Positions 24,865-32,819 of a DNA stretch of 40,401 bases are shown here, in pieces. Where the stretch lies: the NCBI GenBank assembly GCA_032907565.1, contig JAJJPK010000181.1, positions 1 through 40,401 of the forward strand, in the 5' to 3' direction. Origin of the DNA: ZC4RG29 sp032907565 (GTDB lineage Bacteria > Bacteroidota > Bacteroidia > Cytophagales > Cyclobacteriaceae). A program made the position numbers and the translations under genes. Position 1 is the stretch's first letter; each line of letters begins with the position of its first letter. The notes beneath the pieces were generated by a model. That model saw only the letters and a list, made by a program, of their open reading frames with translations. It made no database searches and was not told the origin of the DNA.

Positions 24865-25632
24865 CTACAAATCCTTCCGCTTGAAGACGCGCAGCGCAAT
24901 CCATAACGGTGTCAGTACCCATATCACCAGAATACCGGCGGAGAAGACGATACCGGAATTACTTCCAAAAAAGTTCTTGTAAAACGCACCTGTATAGCCC
25001 ATCAGGGCCGATATGTCGAGTTGTAGCAGCATCACAATACGTGCGAGGTCTACCGGGTTGAACGCGATAAGCGCCAGCGTCACCTTTTCCAGCGGGTAGT
25101 CGCCAAAGCTGTAAATGATCCACAACAGCAGGCCGTCGTAAATGAGGGAAAAGTAAAACCAAAAGAGCAGGGCTATGCCGATAGCCTTGGCCTTGTCGCG
25201 GGTCAGCACCGACGACAAGAACGCCAGCGACACGAATACCAGCGTAAGCATCACCCCTGAAAACACGAGCGTCGCGGCGCCGGGACCTCCTCCGAACATG
25301 GCCATCGGTACACCCACGCCTACTAAGAAGGCTGCACAAAGGGAAAATGCAACAGCCATATATTCGCCCAGGAAGATCACCCTGCGGTTAACCGGCTGGG
25401 CAAGCATCAGTTCAATGAACTCGTATGAGTTGAAAAAGTGTATCGTTGTAAACACGATGCTTACCAGGGGCACGACCATCAGGACCACATTAAGGAGGCT
25501 GAGCACAACCTTACCGGAGTCGCTGTCGAGGTTAAACAACGCAAACGTACTGATGAGAAGGAACAGCGTATACAGCATCGTAAACCTGGTCCTGAGGATA
25601 TCGATAAATATGTATCGTACAATCCGTGTCAT
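24865..25632 (-). CDS. nosY: NosY, ABC transporter permease for nitrous oxide reductase maturation
   Basis: A 255-residue inner-membrane protein with six helices, typical of NosY/ABC-2 permeases (FIDILRTRFTMLYTLFLLI at the start, then LLNVVLMVVPLVSIVFTTIHFFNSYEFIELMLAQPVNRRVIFLGEY). With NosF and NosD it forms the NosDFY complex that supplies sulfur and/or copper for assembly of the CuZ site of NosZ. The gene starts four bases after the nosF stop. The loop after helix 2 (the QPVNRR segment) is the usual coupling region. Confidence 0.92.
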   Translation of the reverse strand: MTRIVRYIFIDILRTRFTMLYTLFLLISTFALFNLDSDSGKVVLSLLNVVLMVVPLVSIVFTTIHFFNSYEFIELMLAQPVNRRVIFLGEYMAVAFSLCAAFLVGVGVPMAMFGGGPGAATLVFSGVMLTLVFVSLAFLSSVLTRDKAKAIGIALLFWFYFSLIYDGLLLWIIYSFGDYPLEKVTLALIAFNPVDLARIVMLLQLDISALMGYTGAFYKNFFGSNSGIVFSAGILVIWVLTPLWIALRVFKRKDL

Positions 25633-25635
25633 AGC

Positions 25636-26364
25636 TCAGTCCGCAATAGAGTGAATCAGGTCCCGCTGCCGAATCAGCGTGGCAATCGCTTTCGACAACT
25701 TCGTTTCGTTTGTATCCCGTTTCAGGGCGTCGATCGTATCGTCGAACTGCACCCTTCCCTCGTACATGTAAATCACGTCACTGGTCAGGTCTTCGAGGTC
25801 ACTCAGGATGTGTGAGCTGATGACAATCAGCTTACCGAGGCGTTTCTCCCGAAGGACCTTTTCTTTGAGAATTTCGACCGACACGGGATCAAGGCCCGCC
25901 GTAGGTTCGTCCAGGATCAGCACCGGGGCATGGAAAAGAAATGCCAGCGCAGCGCTCACCTTCTGCCGCGTACCTCCCGAGAGCGCGTGCATGCGCTTGT
26001 CCATCATCTGATGAAGGCCAAACGCCTCGATAAGCTCGTCGTCGGTATCCTGTGCGGGCCTCCGGATGTTCTTCATCATATCGATGAGCTGGCCTATCCG
26101 CATGTTCTCTGGATAGCGTCCGATCTGGGGCATGTAGCCTACCTTTTCCCGGTAACGCCAGTCGCCCAGCGTGCTCTTGCCCTCAAAAAGAATATCGCCC
26201 GACGTCGGGATGACTAAACCGAGAATGCATTTGATCAGCGTGGTCTTTCCGGACCCGTTCGGGCCAATCAATGCATAGCTCCTACCCCGCGCCAATTCAA
26301 GGGAGACGTCGTTCAGGGCCTTAATGCGGCCGAATTTCTTCGATATATTTTCAACTGAGATCAT
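25636..26364 (-). CDS. nosF: NosF, ABC transporter ATPase for nitrous oxide reductase maturation
   Basis: A 242-residue ATPase with complete ABC motifs: Walker A GPNGSGKTT (34-42), Q-loop in YMPQIGRYPENM, signature LSGGTRQKV near 137, Walker B VLILDEPTAGLDP and the H-loop His in VISSHILSDLE. It powers the NosDFY assembly of the Cu centre. It overlaps the nosD stop by 14 bases, which suggests translational coupling, and is followed by nosY after four bases. Confidence 0.94.
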   Translation of the reverse strand: MISVENISKKFGRIKALNDVSLELARGRSYALIGPNGSGKTTLIKCILGLVIPTSGDILFEGKSTLGDWRYREKVGYMPQIGRYPENMRIGQLIDMMKNIRRPAQDTDDELIEAFGLHQMMDKRMHALSGGTRQKVSAALAFLFHAPVLILDEPTAGLDPVSVEILKEKVLREKRLGKLIVISSHILSDLEDLTSDVIYMYEGRVQFDDTIDALKRDTNETKLSKAIATLIRQRDLIHSIAD

Positions 26365-27628
26365 GCGGCTTCATAGATGGAGCGGTATCTTCAAGATTTA
26401 CAGGAGTCATGGCAGGCATGGCCCGCTCCGCCCGGTCGAGCAGGAAGACGAGGAAGCTACGCCAAAGTAAGACGGCGACGGGCATTCGCTCGACGATCAT
26501 GCTGTACATACTTACCGGCCTGTAGGGTACGTCGCCTATATTGTCGCGGTCAAGATCATAGCCTTCATACCGGTCCCAGTAATTGTTTCGGATCGTGTTA
26601 AGCACAAGCGATCCGTTCGTTACGATGTCAAAAGTATTCGACGAAAAGTTATTTCGCTCGAACGTGTTGTCGTCACAGCTCGCCTGCAACCGTACAGCAT
26701 ACCCGTTCGATGTAAAGCTGTTTTCCCGGAACATGATACGGCTGCTGCCCTCCATAAATATACCTGCCGAATTGCGTACAAAGCGGTTACCGACCACCTC
26801 GCTGTCCCGGATGTCTTTCAGCAGCAGGCCATACGCGGCCGGTCCCCAGTTGTCGCCAAATGTATTATTCTCCATGCGCACCCCACGCGTATACATTACG
26901 GCAACGCCCGCACCATTGCGCAGGAACTGGTTGTGCAGGTACTCGTTATCATGCGAGAACATGAAGTGGAGGCCATACCGAATGTTACCTTCGGCCAGGT
27001 TGTATCGTATGTGCGACGAAGTCACAAACTCGAAATAGATACCATCGCGATGGCCTCTTACCTGGTTGCTGTCTATAGTGATATGATGGGATTTCCATGC
27101 GTGAATGCCGTTGCCCGTATCCTGTTCGTTGCCGGGCGTAGCGTGCAGCGTATTGTTGGTAATCAGAGAATGTGACGAACCCGACAGATAAATGCCGAAA
27201 AAGGTATCTTCAAACTGATTGCCCCGCACGGTGACGCGGGAGACGCTCTGCAGCTTTACCGCTGCCAGGTCATGCATGCTTGCACGACCCGTATTTTTGA
27301 AGAAGATCCCGGAAACTGTGACATCAGACGCTGTGATCGTCAGTATTTCATACTTGCGCTCGCCGTCGAGCACTGGCATATCGATTCCCAACAATACAAG
27401 CGGTTTATCGATGCGCAGGTTACCTTCCTTGTACAGTCCGCCGGCAATCAAAACCGTGTCACCGGGTTGCGCGACACGGATCGCCTCACGAATCGATTGG
27501 ATGGCCTCTCCAGCCCCAACGCGGACGGTTGCGGCATGGCCCTGTGTGCACAGCAGTGCAACCACCACTATTTTTGCCAGCCGGTTCACTCCTTTTATCC
27601 ATCCAAACCAATCGATCGTATCCTTCAC
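26351..27628 (-). CDS. nosD: NosD, periplasmic beta-helix maturation protein of nitrous oxide reductase
   Basis: A 425-residue periplasmic protein with a signal peptide (WIKGVNRLAKIVVVALLCTQGHA) and a right-handed beta-helix made of many short PbH1-type repeats (for example NTLHATPGNEQDTGNGIHAW, SSHIRYNLAEGNIRYGLHFM, SEVVGNRFVRNSAGIFMEG and SCDDNTFERNNFSSN). NosD binds the NosFY transporter and acts in CuZ assembly. I chose the GTG at 27628: it overlaps the nosL stop (GTGA) and has GGAG five bases upstream, a rare clear Shine-Dalgarno in this genome. The frame remains open to 27676. The C-terminus is hydrophobic (VLLWRSFLVFLLDRAE), as in family members. Confidence 0.92.
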   Translation of the reverse strand: MKDTIDWFGWIKGVNRLAKIVVVALLCTQGHAATVRVGAGEAIQSIREAIRVAQPGDTVLIAGGLYKEGNLRIDKPLVLLGIDMPVLDGERKYEILTITASDVTVSGIFFKNTGRASMHDLAAVKLQSVSRVTVRGNQFEDTFFGIYLSGSSHSLITNNTLHATPGNEQDTGNGIHAWKSHHITIDSNQVRGHRDGIYFEFVTSSHIRYNLAEGNIRYGLHFMFSHDNEYLHNQFLRNGAGVAVMYTRGVRMENNTFGDNWGPAAYGLLLKDIRDSEVVGNRFVRNSAGIFMEGSSRIMFRENSFTSNGYAVRLQASCDDNTFERNNFSSNTFDIVTNGSLVLNTIRNNYWDRYEGYDLDRDNIGDVPYRPVSMYSMIVERMPVAVLLWRSFLVFLLDRAERAMPAMTPVNLEDTAPSMKPHDLS

Positions 27629-28059
27629 TTGAACTCCGTAACCAGTTCTCCCCACGTTAAGTAAATACCGTTCCACTCGCGCAATCGTTCCCGCATAGCG
27701 CCTTCTGTTTCGAAAGCGGCGATGCCGCTCGCCATCGGCGAACGAACTTCGTCGGCCTTGACGTAGAACGCGTCGCCGGCAGCGATCAGCTTCTCAGGTG
27801 TAGAATAATCAACAACGAGCCGGTAAGCCACGTCGCGCTCCGTCACTTCCCCCGAGTTGAGGAAGTTTACCATACAATTCACGTCATCAAACTTGAAGAT
27901 CTTACCCTTTGTCGTAACCACCTCTCCGCCGAATTTCCTGTCGACCAATGTCATTTTACAGGTATGACAAGCGTCCACTCCGTACTCCAACGGTTCGGGT
28001 TTCACGCTGCAGGCAAAAAGCAGCGCACACAACACCAGGGTTGGTACAAATACTCTCAT
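27625..28059 (-). CDS. nosL: NosL, copper chaperone lipoprotein
   Basis: A 144-residue lipoprotein that delivers Cu(I) to apo-NosZ. It has a lipobox at LLFAC (Cys17) and the metal-binding CHTCKM (31-36), followed by FGGEVVTTKGKIFKFDDVNCMVNFL, the conserved NosL core with its second Cys-Met pair. The start overlaps the preceding gene's stop (ATGA) and the end overlaps the GTG of nosD, so translation of the three is coupled. Confidence 0.93.
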   Translation of the reverse strand: MRVFVPTLVLCALLFACSVKPEPLEYGVDACHTCKMTLVDRKFGGEVVTTKGKIFKFDDVNCMVNFLNSGEVTERDVAYRLVVDYSTPEKLIAAGDAFYVKADEVRSPMASGIAAFETEGAMRERLREWNGIYLTWGELVTEFK

Positions 28060-28637
28060 GCTTTTCTTCGCGACAAAACCAATTCATAAATCAGTGCACC
28101 GACCGCCAGCAGGCCGGAGGCAACGAAAATCCAACCTCCCGTATCCGGACCGGAAAATGCCGTGAAGTTGAGCAGTTGTTTAGTACCTATTACTGGCGGC
28201 TGGTAAGCCATTCCGGGCACAACGATTGGGGCATTCGGATCCAGATTGTGACCGTAGTCGTATCCCCAAAGATAAAAGTCGACCAGTGCGGCGATGCCTC
28301 CGGCAACGAGAAGTGCGACATAAACTACCAGTGCACTCCTTCTATTGATGATTGCCGCAAGCAATCCGACGGCAATCAGGAACGCCACGATGTAGATCAT
28401 ATACTTGAACTCGGGGAACATGCTGGCATCAATGTGCCTCATGCCAATGTAGTGATTCAGCGCGCTGATGATTTTAACATCCCCAGTGATGTCGTTGATC
28501 CATATCTTCATTTCCAGTCCCTCCGGATATTGCGGAGCCCACATCAGAATCTGCCAAAGGGGCACGAAGTATGCGGAGACGAGAAGGAGCGCCGATACGG
28601 CAATTGCAAGGCGAGTCACTGGTCTGAGTTTTTGCAT
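28056..28637 (-). CDS. Four-helix membrane protein of the nos cluster (NosB-like position)
   Basis: A 193-residue membrane protein with four hydrophobic helices: LAIAVSALLLVSAYFVPL, YIVAFLIAVGLLAAII, LVVYVALLVAGGIAALVDFYLWG and WIFVASGLLAVGALIYELVL. The loops between carry acidic and His residues (MKIWINDITGD, NHYIGMRHIDASMFPEF). In clade II nos clusters a gene for a membrane protein of unknown function (often called nosB) stands at this place after nosZ. I recognise the position and general type but cannot confirm the family from sequence alone. It is the first gene after the strong hairpin at 28651 and overlaps nosL by four bases. Confidence 0.7.
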   Translation of the reverse strand: MQKLRPVTRLAIAVSALLLVSAYFVPLWQILMWAPQYPEGLEMKIWINDITGDVKIISALNHYIGMRHIDASMFPEFKYMIYIVAFLIAVGLLAAIINRRSALVVYVALLVAGGIAALVDFYLWGYDYGHNLDPNAPIVVPGMAYQPPVIGTKQLLNFTAFSGPDTGGWIFVASGLLAVGALIYELVLSRRKA

Positions 28638-28650
28638 CGTTTATTTTTTT

Positions 28651-28691
28651 GGGTGAAGGAGTTTCGCTTTACGAGCGAAACTCCTTCACCC
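28651..28691. repeat. Perfect 18-bp hairpin between nosZ and the next gene
   Basis: GGGTGAAGGAGTTTCGCT (28651-28668), loop TTACG, AGCGAAACTCCTTCACCC (28674-28691): 18 bp without mismatch. On the transcript (minus strand) it begins seven bases after the nosZ stop and ends 13 bases before the next ATG. The bases after it are A-rich, not T-rich, so it is not an ordinary terminator on that strand. It more likely stabilises the nosZ mRNA 3' end or partly blocks read-through. Confidence 0.85.
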
Positions 28692-28697
28692 TTTGGA

Positions 28698-30680
28698 TCA
28701 CTGTCCGCCCGCGTCCTCTCCTTCAATCACGCCGGTAGAGAACTTAATCGGTACATTGCTATTGGCCGCAGAGATCCTGATGTATCCGGACATTTCCTGG
28801 TGGAGTGCCGAGCAAAAGTCGGTACAGTAGAACGGATAGACACCCGTCTTTTCTGGCAGCCATTTCAACGTCTGCGTTTCGCCTGGCATAATGAGTATCT
28901 CCGCATTGCGGGCACCCTTGATAGCGAAACCGTGTGGTACGTCCCAATCCTGTTCCAGGTTTGTCACATGGAAATAGACTTCATCGCCGACACGCACCCC
29001 TTCAATATTATCAGGCGTCAGGTGAGAGCGAATTGCAGTCATATACACGTGAACTTCCTTCCCTTTCCTTTCCACCCGGGTCTGGCCCTCGCCTTTCGCC
29101 ACGTAAGGATGTTCATTGTCTTCGAGCCTGTAGAACTTGGCGACGTTTTCCTGTATCATGCTGGCAGGTATTGCTTCAGCATAGTGTGGTTCACCTGTTG
29201 TCGGGAAGTCGAGAAGCAGTTGCATCTTGTCACCTGAGATATCATAAAGTTGCGCTGAGTGTGCCAGTTCAGGCCCCGTGGGAAGGTACCTGTCTTTCGT
29301 AATCTTGTTATATGCGATTACATACTTTCCGTAAGGTTTCGCGGTCGGACCACCGGGAATGCTCAGGTGACCGATCGAGTAGTATGTAGGCACGCGATCG
29401 AGAACCTCAAGGGTTTCCAGATTCCATTTGACAATTTCAGACGACACGAACATCGAAGTATAGGCGTTGCCGTTACCATCGAACTCTGTGTGCAGCGGAC
29501 CGAGGCCGGGCTTTTGCACTTCACCGTGAAGCACCGCCTCATAGCGGAGCACAGGCACGCCGGCAAAGTCGCCTTCGAAATCCTTGTTGGCTATAGCATT
29601 TTGAAACTTGGTGAACGAGAACACAGGCATGGTTGCAGCAAGCTTCCCGCTTCCGACGATGTACTCCCCGGTAGGATCTACGTCACACCCGTGGGGTGAT
29701 TTCGGACAAGGAATGAAGTAAACCAGCTCAGGAAACTCCGTGATGTCGAGTACGCGAACCCCCCGCTTCACTGTCGATGTAGCCGTGTGGGTACGTTCGT
29801 CAAATGTATTATGGACGTATTCTACATTTTCCACCCTACCCTTTCCCTGGGCAGCAAGTTCTTCCGCCATCTTCCAGTTGACGGCCATGATGAAGTCCTT
29901 GTCATTTTGAGATGCGTTGACTTCAAGCAGGGTGTACGCTAATTCCGTATTGTAGCACGAGAAAAAGAACCAGTCGTGCGACGGCCCTTTTCCACCGCGG
30001 CTCAGGTCGAAATTGAAGCCAGGCGTTCTCAGCTGAAACGCGATGCTCATCTCTCCTGACACCGAGTCAACTTTGATGAAGGAAATCGAACCTTTGAAAT
30101 TGTCTTTGTAGGAGCTGATCGGCACATCCTTGTTATCCATCGGGATGCTGAAGCGCGTGCCCGCGATAACATATTCCGTGTTTTCCGTAATGAACGGCGA
30201 GGAGTGGTTGCCGCCGCTGTTTGGAATCTCCAGGATCTCGTCGGTCTTGAACGTACGCAGATTGACCCGGGCAACACGCGGGGTGTTATTCGCATTAGCA
30301 AATGCCCAACGACCATCGTGGACTCCATCGGTTGTCGATAGCGCTATGTGGTGCAGGTCATCCCAGGGTACAAAGCCATGCGTTGTGTTCAGCATCGGCT
30401 TGGTTTCCTCACTGTAGCCATAGCCGTTTTCCGGTGATACCGAGAATACCGGCAGGATCTTTAGCAGTCGCCCGGAAGGAATGCCATACACTCCGATCTG
30501 TCCGTTGAACCCACCCGACACGATGTTGTAAAACTCATCATACTGTCCGGGTGGTACGTACACTTTACTTGCAGCGTCACCCATAGCCAATTCACCCGGG
30601 CCTTTCGGTTTACACCCGGAGGCGATAGCAACCAGTCCGCACACTATGAGCGTAACAGGGAGCCTGAATGTTGTCTTCAT
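28698..30680 (-). CDS. nosZ: Nitrous oxide reductase, clade II, Sec-exported lipoprotein
   Basis: It reduces N2O to N2 as the terminal step of nitrous oxide respiration. The 660-residue protein has no Tat leader. It has a Sec lipoprotein signal ending in IASGC (Cys23), so it is clade II and lipid-anchored, as in Bacteroidota. The seven-bladed propeller carries the CuZ His ligand segments: DDLHHIALS, NSGGNHSSPF, CPKSPHGCDVDP, GPLHTEFDGNGNAYTSMF and IGHLSIPGGP. The C-terminal cupredoxin domain carries the CuA site: VPHGF plus YPFYCTDFCSALHQEMSGYI with C619, C623, H627 and M630. The gene begins 23 bases after the cytochrome c stop, in one operon with it. Confidence 0.97.
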   Translation of the reverse strand: MKTTFRLPVTLIVCGLVAIASGCKPKGPGELAMGDAASKVYVPPGQYDEFYNIVSGGFNGQIGVYGIPSGRLLKILPVFSVSPENGYGYSEETKPMLNTTHGFVPWDDLHHIALSTTDGVHDGRWAFANANNTPRVARVNLRTFKTDEILEIPNSGGNHSSPFITENTEYVIAGTRFSIPMDNKDVPISSYKDNFKGSISFIKVDSVSGEMSIAFQLRTPGFNFDLSRGGKGPSHDWFFFSCYNTELAYTLLEVNASQNDKDFIMAVNWKMAEELAAQGKGRVENVEYVHNTFDERTHTATSTVKRGVRVLDITEFPELVYFIPCPKSPHGCDVDPTGEYIVGSGKLAATMPVFSFTKFQNAIANKDFEGDFAGVPVLRYEAVLHGEVQKPGLGPLHTEFDGNGNAYTSMFVSSEIVKWNLETLEVLDRVPTYYSIGHLSIPGGPTAKPYGKYVIAYNKITKDRYLPTGPELAHSAQLYDISGDKMQLLLDFPTTGEPHYAEAIPASMIQENVAKFYRLEDNEHPYVAKGEGQTRVERKGKEVHVYMTAIRSHLTPDNIEGVRVGDEVYFHVTNLEQDWDVPHGFAIKGARNAEILIMPGETQTLKWLPEKTGVYPFYCTDFCSALHQEMSGYIRISAANSNVPIKFSTGVIEGEDAGGQ

Positions 30681-30703
30681 ATGTTTGATTGTATGTTTTG
30701 TGT

Positions 30704-31210
30704 CTATTCTTCCCCGTCATTCTTGCGCATGAATTCCAGCACATCACGGGCGTCACCGACCGAAACGTTCTGATTAGGCATGCGGGTAAGACAGAGTTCC
30801 AGCAGCTTCTGCGCTTCGGGGTCGTTATCCAGCATTACGTCTACGTTTGTGATCATATTCATGATCCACTCCGGCGTCCGCCGTTTCGTTACACCAGCCC
30901 ATCCCGGTCCAACGATACGCGTCTCATCCAGCCTGTGACAAGCCTGACACTTCATTTCGTAGATTGCCTCTCCACGCACGATCCGCTCTTGTTCCAGCGG
31001 TGAATGGAGCGTTACATGCTGTACTGGTCCGATTCCTTTAGCAGGGTCTGCATTTTCCGCTACCGCTGAGGACGCATCCTCACCCGCCGGGGCAGCGGAT
31101 TGTGACGCGGGACGATCAGGTTTACAGGCAGTGAACACCACGGCCAGCAGAAAGGCGAATACACTGGCGCTTATCATTCGTGTGCCAGATGAGATTGCTG
31201 TTTTATTCAT
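30704..31210 (-). CDS. Monoheme cytochrome c lipoprotein, first gene of the nos operon
   Basis: A 168-residue lipoprotein (lipobox VVFTAC, Cys29) with one c-type heme site CQACH (88-92) and a distal Met ligand in LTRMPNQNV, plus the class I segment GPGWAGVTKRRTPEWIMNMI. It is followed by nosZ after 23 bases. Anchored at the same membrane face as NosZ, it should pass electrons from the quinol chain to the CuA centre. No nosR or nosGH/nosC gene is in the window, so this is the only visible electron donor. The operon promoter and its Crp/Fnr-type site lie just upstream. Confidence 0.93.
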   Translation of the reverse strand: MNKTAISSGTRMISASVFAFLLAVVFTACKPDRPASQSAAPAGEDASSAVAENADPAKGIGPVQHVTLHSPLEQERIVRGEAIYEMKCQACHRLDETRIVGPGWAGVTKRRTPEWIMNMITNVDVMLDNDPEAQKLLELCLTRMPNQNVSVGDARDVLEFMRKNDGEE

Positions 31211-31393
31211 AGTTGTTGACGTGTTTTCGGGTACGAAACTACTTCCAGGAGGCAGGTTGATTTTATGATTGAGATCACATGCTTGTATCTAAATTAAGGT
31301 AAAGATTTTGTTGATTCAAAATCACGTTGAGGCTGTTTGGTGGTGTGCCAAAACTTCCACGCGGCCCACGAATCACGGCAGCATAAACGAGTG
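31211..31393. other. Intergenic space between hemN and the nos operon
   Basis: 183 bases: the left part is the nos promoter. The right part (31280-31393) is the 3' end of hemN and holds no frame or hairpin I can support. Confidence 0.4.
31234..31279 (-). promoter_or_regulatory. Crp/Fnr-type operator and -7 box of the nos operon
   Basis: TATGA (31264-31268), spacer TTGAGA, TCACA (31275-31279). On the minus strand TAGTTTCG starts at 31241 and matches five of six bases of TAnnTTTG. The centre (31271.5) is 30.5 bases from the TA. Predicted start near 31229, giving a leader of about 19 bases before the cytochrome c gene. This site would control all of the nos genes. Confidence 0.7.
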
Positions 31394-32761
31394 TCATATT
31401 GCTTTACTAAACACATCTCGTGTTGTCGAATTTCGTAAGTGCGGGTCGAGGACGCCGCAAATGTTCCGGATGAATGTCCTGCCGCGGTCAGTGACACGCA
31501 GGCCATCACGCATAAATTCCAGAAGGCCCTCCCACTCCATCTCCTTTAGCCTCCGGATCGCTTCATCATCAGCTGTTTTGGAAAGCAGATCTGCAGAAAT
31601 ACGGCCCTTGCAAGCAATATCCATAATGGCCTTTCGCACCCGCATATCTGCTGCTGAGTGAAGGTGTCCCCGGGAAACTGCGAGCATCCCTTCTGATATA
31701 CGTTGTGTATAGTTCTCTACAACCTTTTCATTCTGTGCATAGGCATATCGCGCGTCGCTTATAGCCGATGTGCCTAGTCCGATTAGCAAATCTGTGTGGG
31801 TCGTTGTATACCCCATAAAATTCCGATGCAGTGTACCGTCGGACTTCGCACGTGAAAGCGCATCATGCGGAAGGGCAAAGTGATCCATGCCGATCTCGGC
31901 ATACCCCGCAGCGGCAAACATCTTTCTGCCCTGTTCGTAAAGGGCTCGTTTGGTGACATCGGACGGAAGATCGGCATCCTCATAGCCCCGCTGTCCCGGC
32001 CGTAGCCAGGGCACATGGGCATAGCTGTAAAATGCAATGCGGTCCGGCCTCAGCGAAATCACCTTTTCGATCGTTTGAGTGATGGACGCCAGGGTTTGGT
32101 AAGGCAGGCCAAAGATCAGGTCAAAAGAAATCGACGTATATCCCAGGGCACGGCTTTGTCGTGTTACCCGTTCGACATTTTCAAATGGCTGTATTCGGTT
32201 GATCGCCCGCTGGACCTTGTCATTCAAATCCTGAACGCCGAAGCTCACGCGCCGGAAACCGAAGGAATGCAATACCTTGAGGTGCGCCTCAGTGGTGTTG
32301 TTTGGGTGGCCTTCAAAGCTGAATTCGCGATCCGGGTGAACGTCGGCACGTTCCAGTAGCGTGCTCAACAGCCGGCCGAGATTTTCCGGACTGAAGAACG
32401 TTGGCGTGCCACCACCCAGGTGCATTTCACGCACGGTCGGGCGCCTCCCAAACAATTGTAGGTACGCATTCCATTCGCGCACCAGCGTCGCGATGTAACG
32501 TTCTTCTACGGCATGATTTCGGGTGATGCGCGTATTGCAGGCGCAGTACGTGCATAGGCTTTCACAAAAAGGAAGATGGATATACAGGCTGATGCCCTTG
32601 TCATCGTTCGACTCGTCAAACACTCTCTTCACGGCAATTTGCCACGACGTTAGATCGAAATCCCGTACATTCCAGTGCGGCACAGTCGGATAACTGGTGT
32701 ATCGCGGCACGGGCACATCGTATTTTCGAATCAGACCTTCCAAGGTCGGTGCATCTTCCAT
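31394..32761 (-). CDS. hemN: Oxygen-independent coproporphyrinogen III oxidase
   Basis: A radical SAM enzyme that converts coproporphyrinogen III to protoporphyrinogen IX without oxygen, feeding heme to the cytochromes and globin encoded nearby. The 455-residue length fits HemN. The 4Fe-4S motif is C66-x3-C70-x2-C73 in YIHLPFCESLCTYCACN, followed by VREMHLGGGTPTFFSPENLGRLL, SFGVQDLNDKVQRAINRIQPF and SISFDLIFGLPYQT. The HemN-specific C-terminal domain (GRISADLLSKTADDEAIRRLKEMEWEGLLEFMRDGLRVTDRGRTFIRNI) is present, which separates it from HemW. The predicted transcription start is 1-2 bases before the ATG, so its mRNA may be leaderless. Confidence 0.95.
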   Translation of the reverse strand: MEDAPTLEGLIRKYDVPVPRYTSYPTVPHWNVRDFDLTSWQIAVKRVFDESNDDKGISLYIHLPFCESLCTYCACNTRITRNHAVEERYIATLVREWNAYLQLFGRRPTVREMHLGGGTPTFFSPENLGRLLSTLLERADVHPDREFSFEGHPNNTTEAHLKVLHSFGFRRVSFGVQDLNDKVQRAINRIQPFENVERVTRQSRALGYTSISFDLIFGLPYQTLASITQTIEKVISLRPDRIAFYSYAHVPWLRPGQRGYEDADLPSDVTKRALYEQGRKMFAAAGYAEIGMDHFALPHDALSRAKSDGTLHRNFMGYTTTHTDLLIGLGTSAISDARYAYAQNEKVVENYTQRISEGMLAVSRGHLHSAADMRVRKAIMDIACKGRISADLLSKTADDEAIRRLKEMEWEGLLEFMRDGLRVTDRGRTFIRNICGVLDPHLRNSTTRDVFSKAI

Positions 32762-32766
32762 GGAAG

Positions 32767-32812
32767 CAAAGGTACCCTCGCCCCAGACTGAAAAAACATG
32801 ATACGCGTCATA
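32767..32812 (-). promoter_or_regulatory. Crp/Fnr-type operator and -7 box of hemN
   Basis: CATGA (32797-32801), spacer TACGCG, TCATA (32808-32812). The minus-strand box TACCTTTG (32774-32767) is an exact TAnnTTTG. The site centre (32804.5) is 30.5 bases from the TA. Predicted start at 32762-32763, directly before the hemN ATG at 32761. Confidence 0.75.
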
Positions 32813-32819
32813 GTAGTTG

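Noticed and set aside
27948..29237. 429-codon open frame antisense to nosL, the membrane protein gene and nosZ
   Set aside because: It crosses three well-supported genes and the hairpin; the composition (many Arg, His and Cys) is that of a shadow frame.
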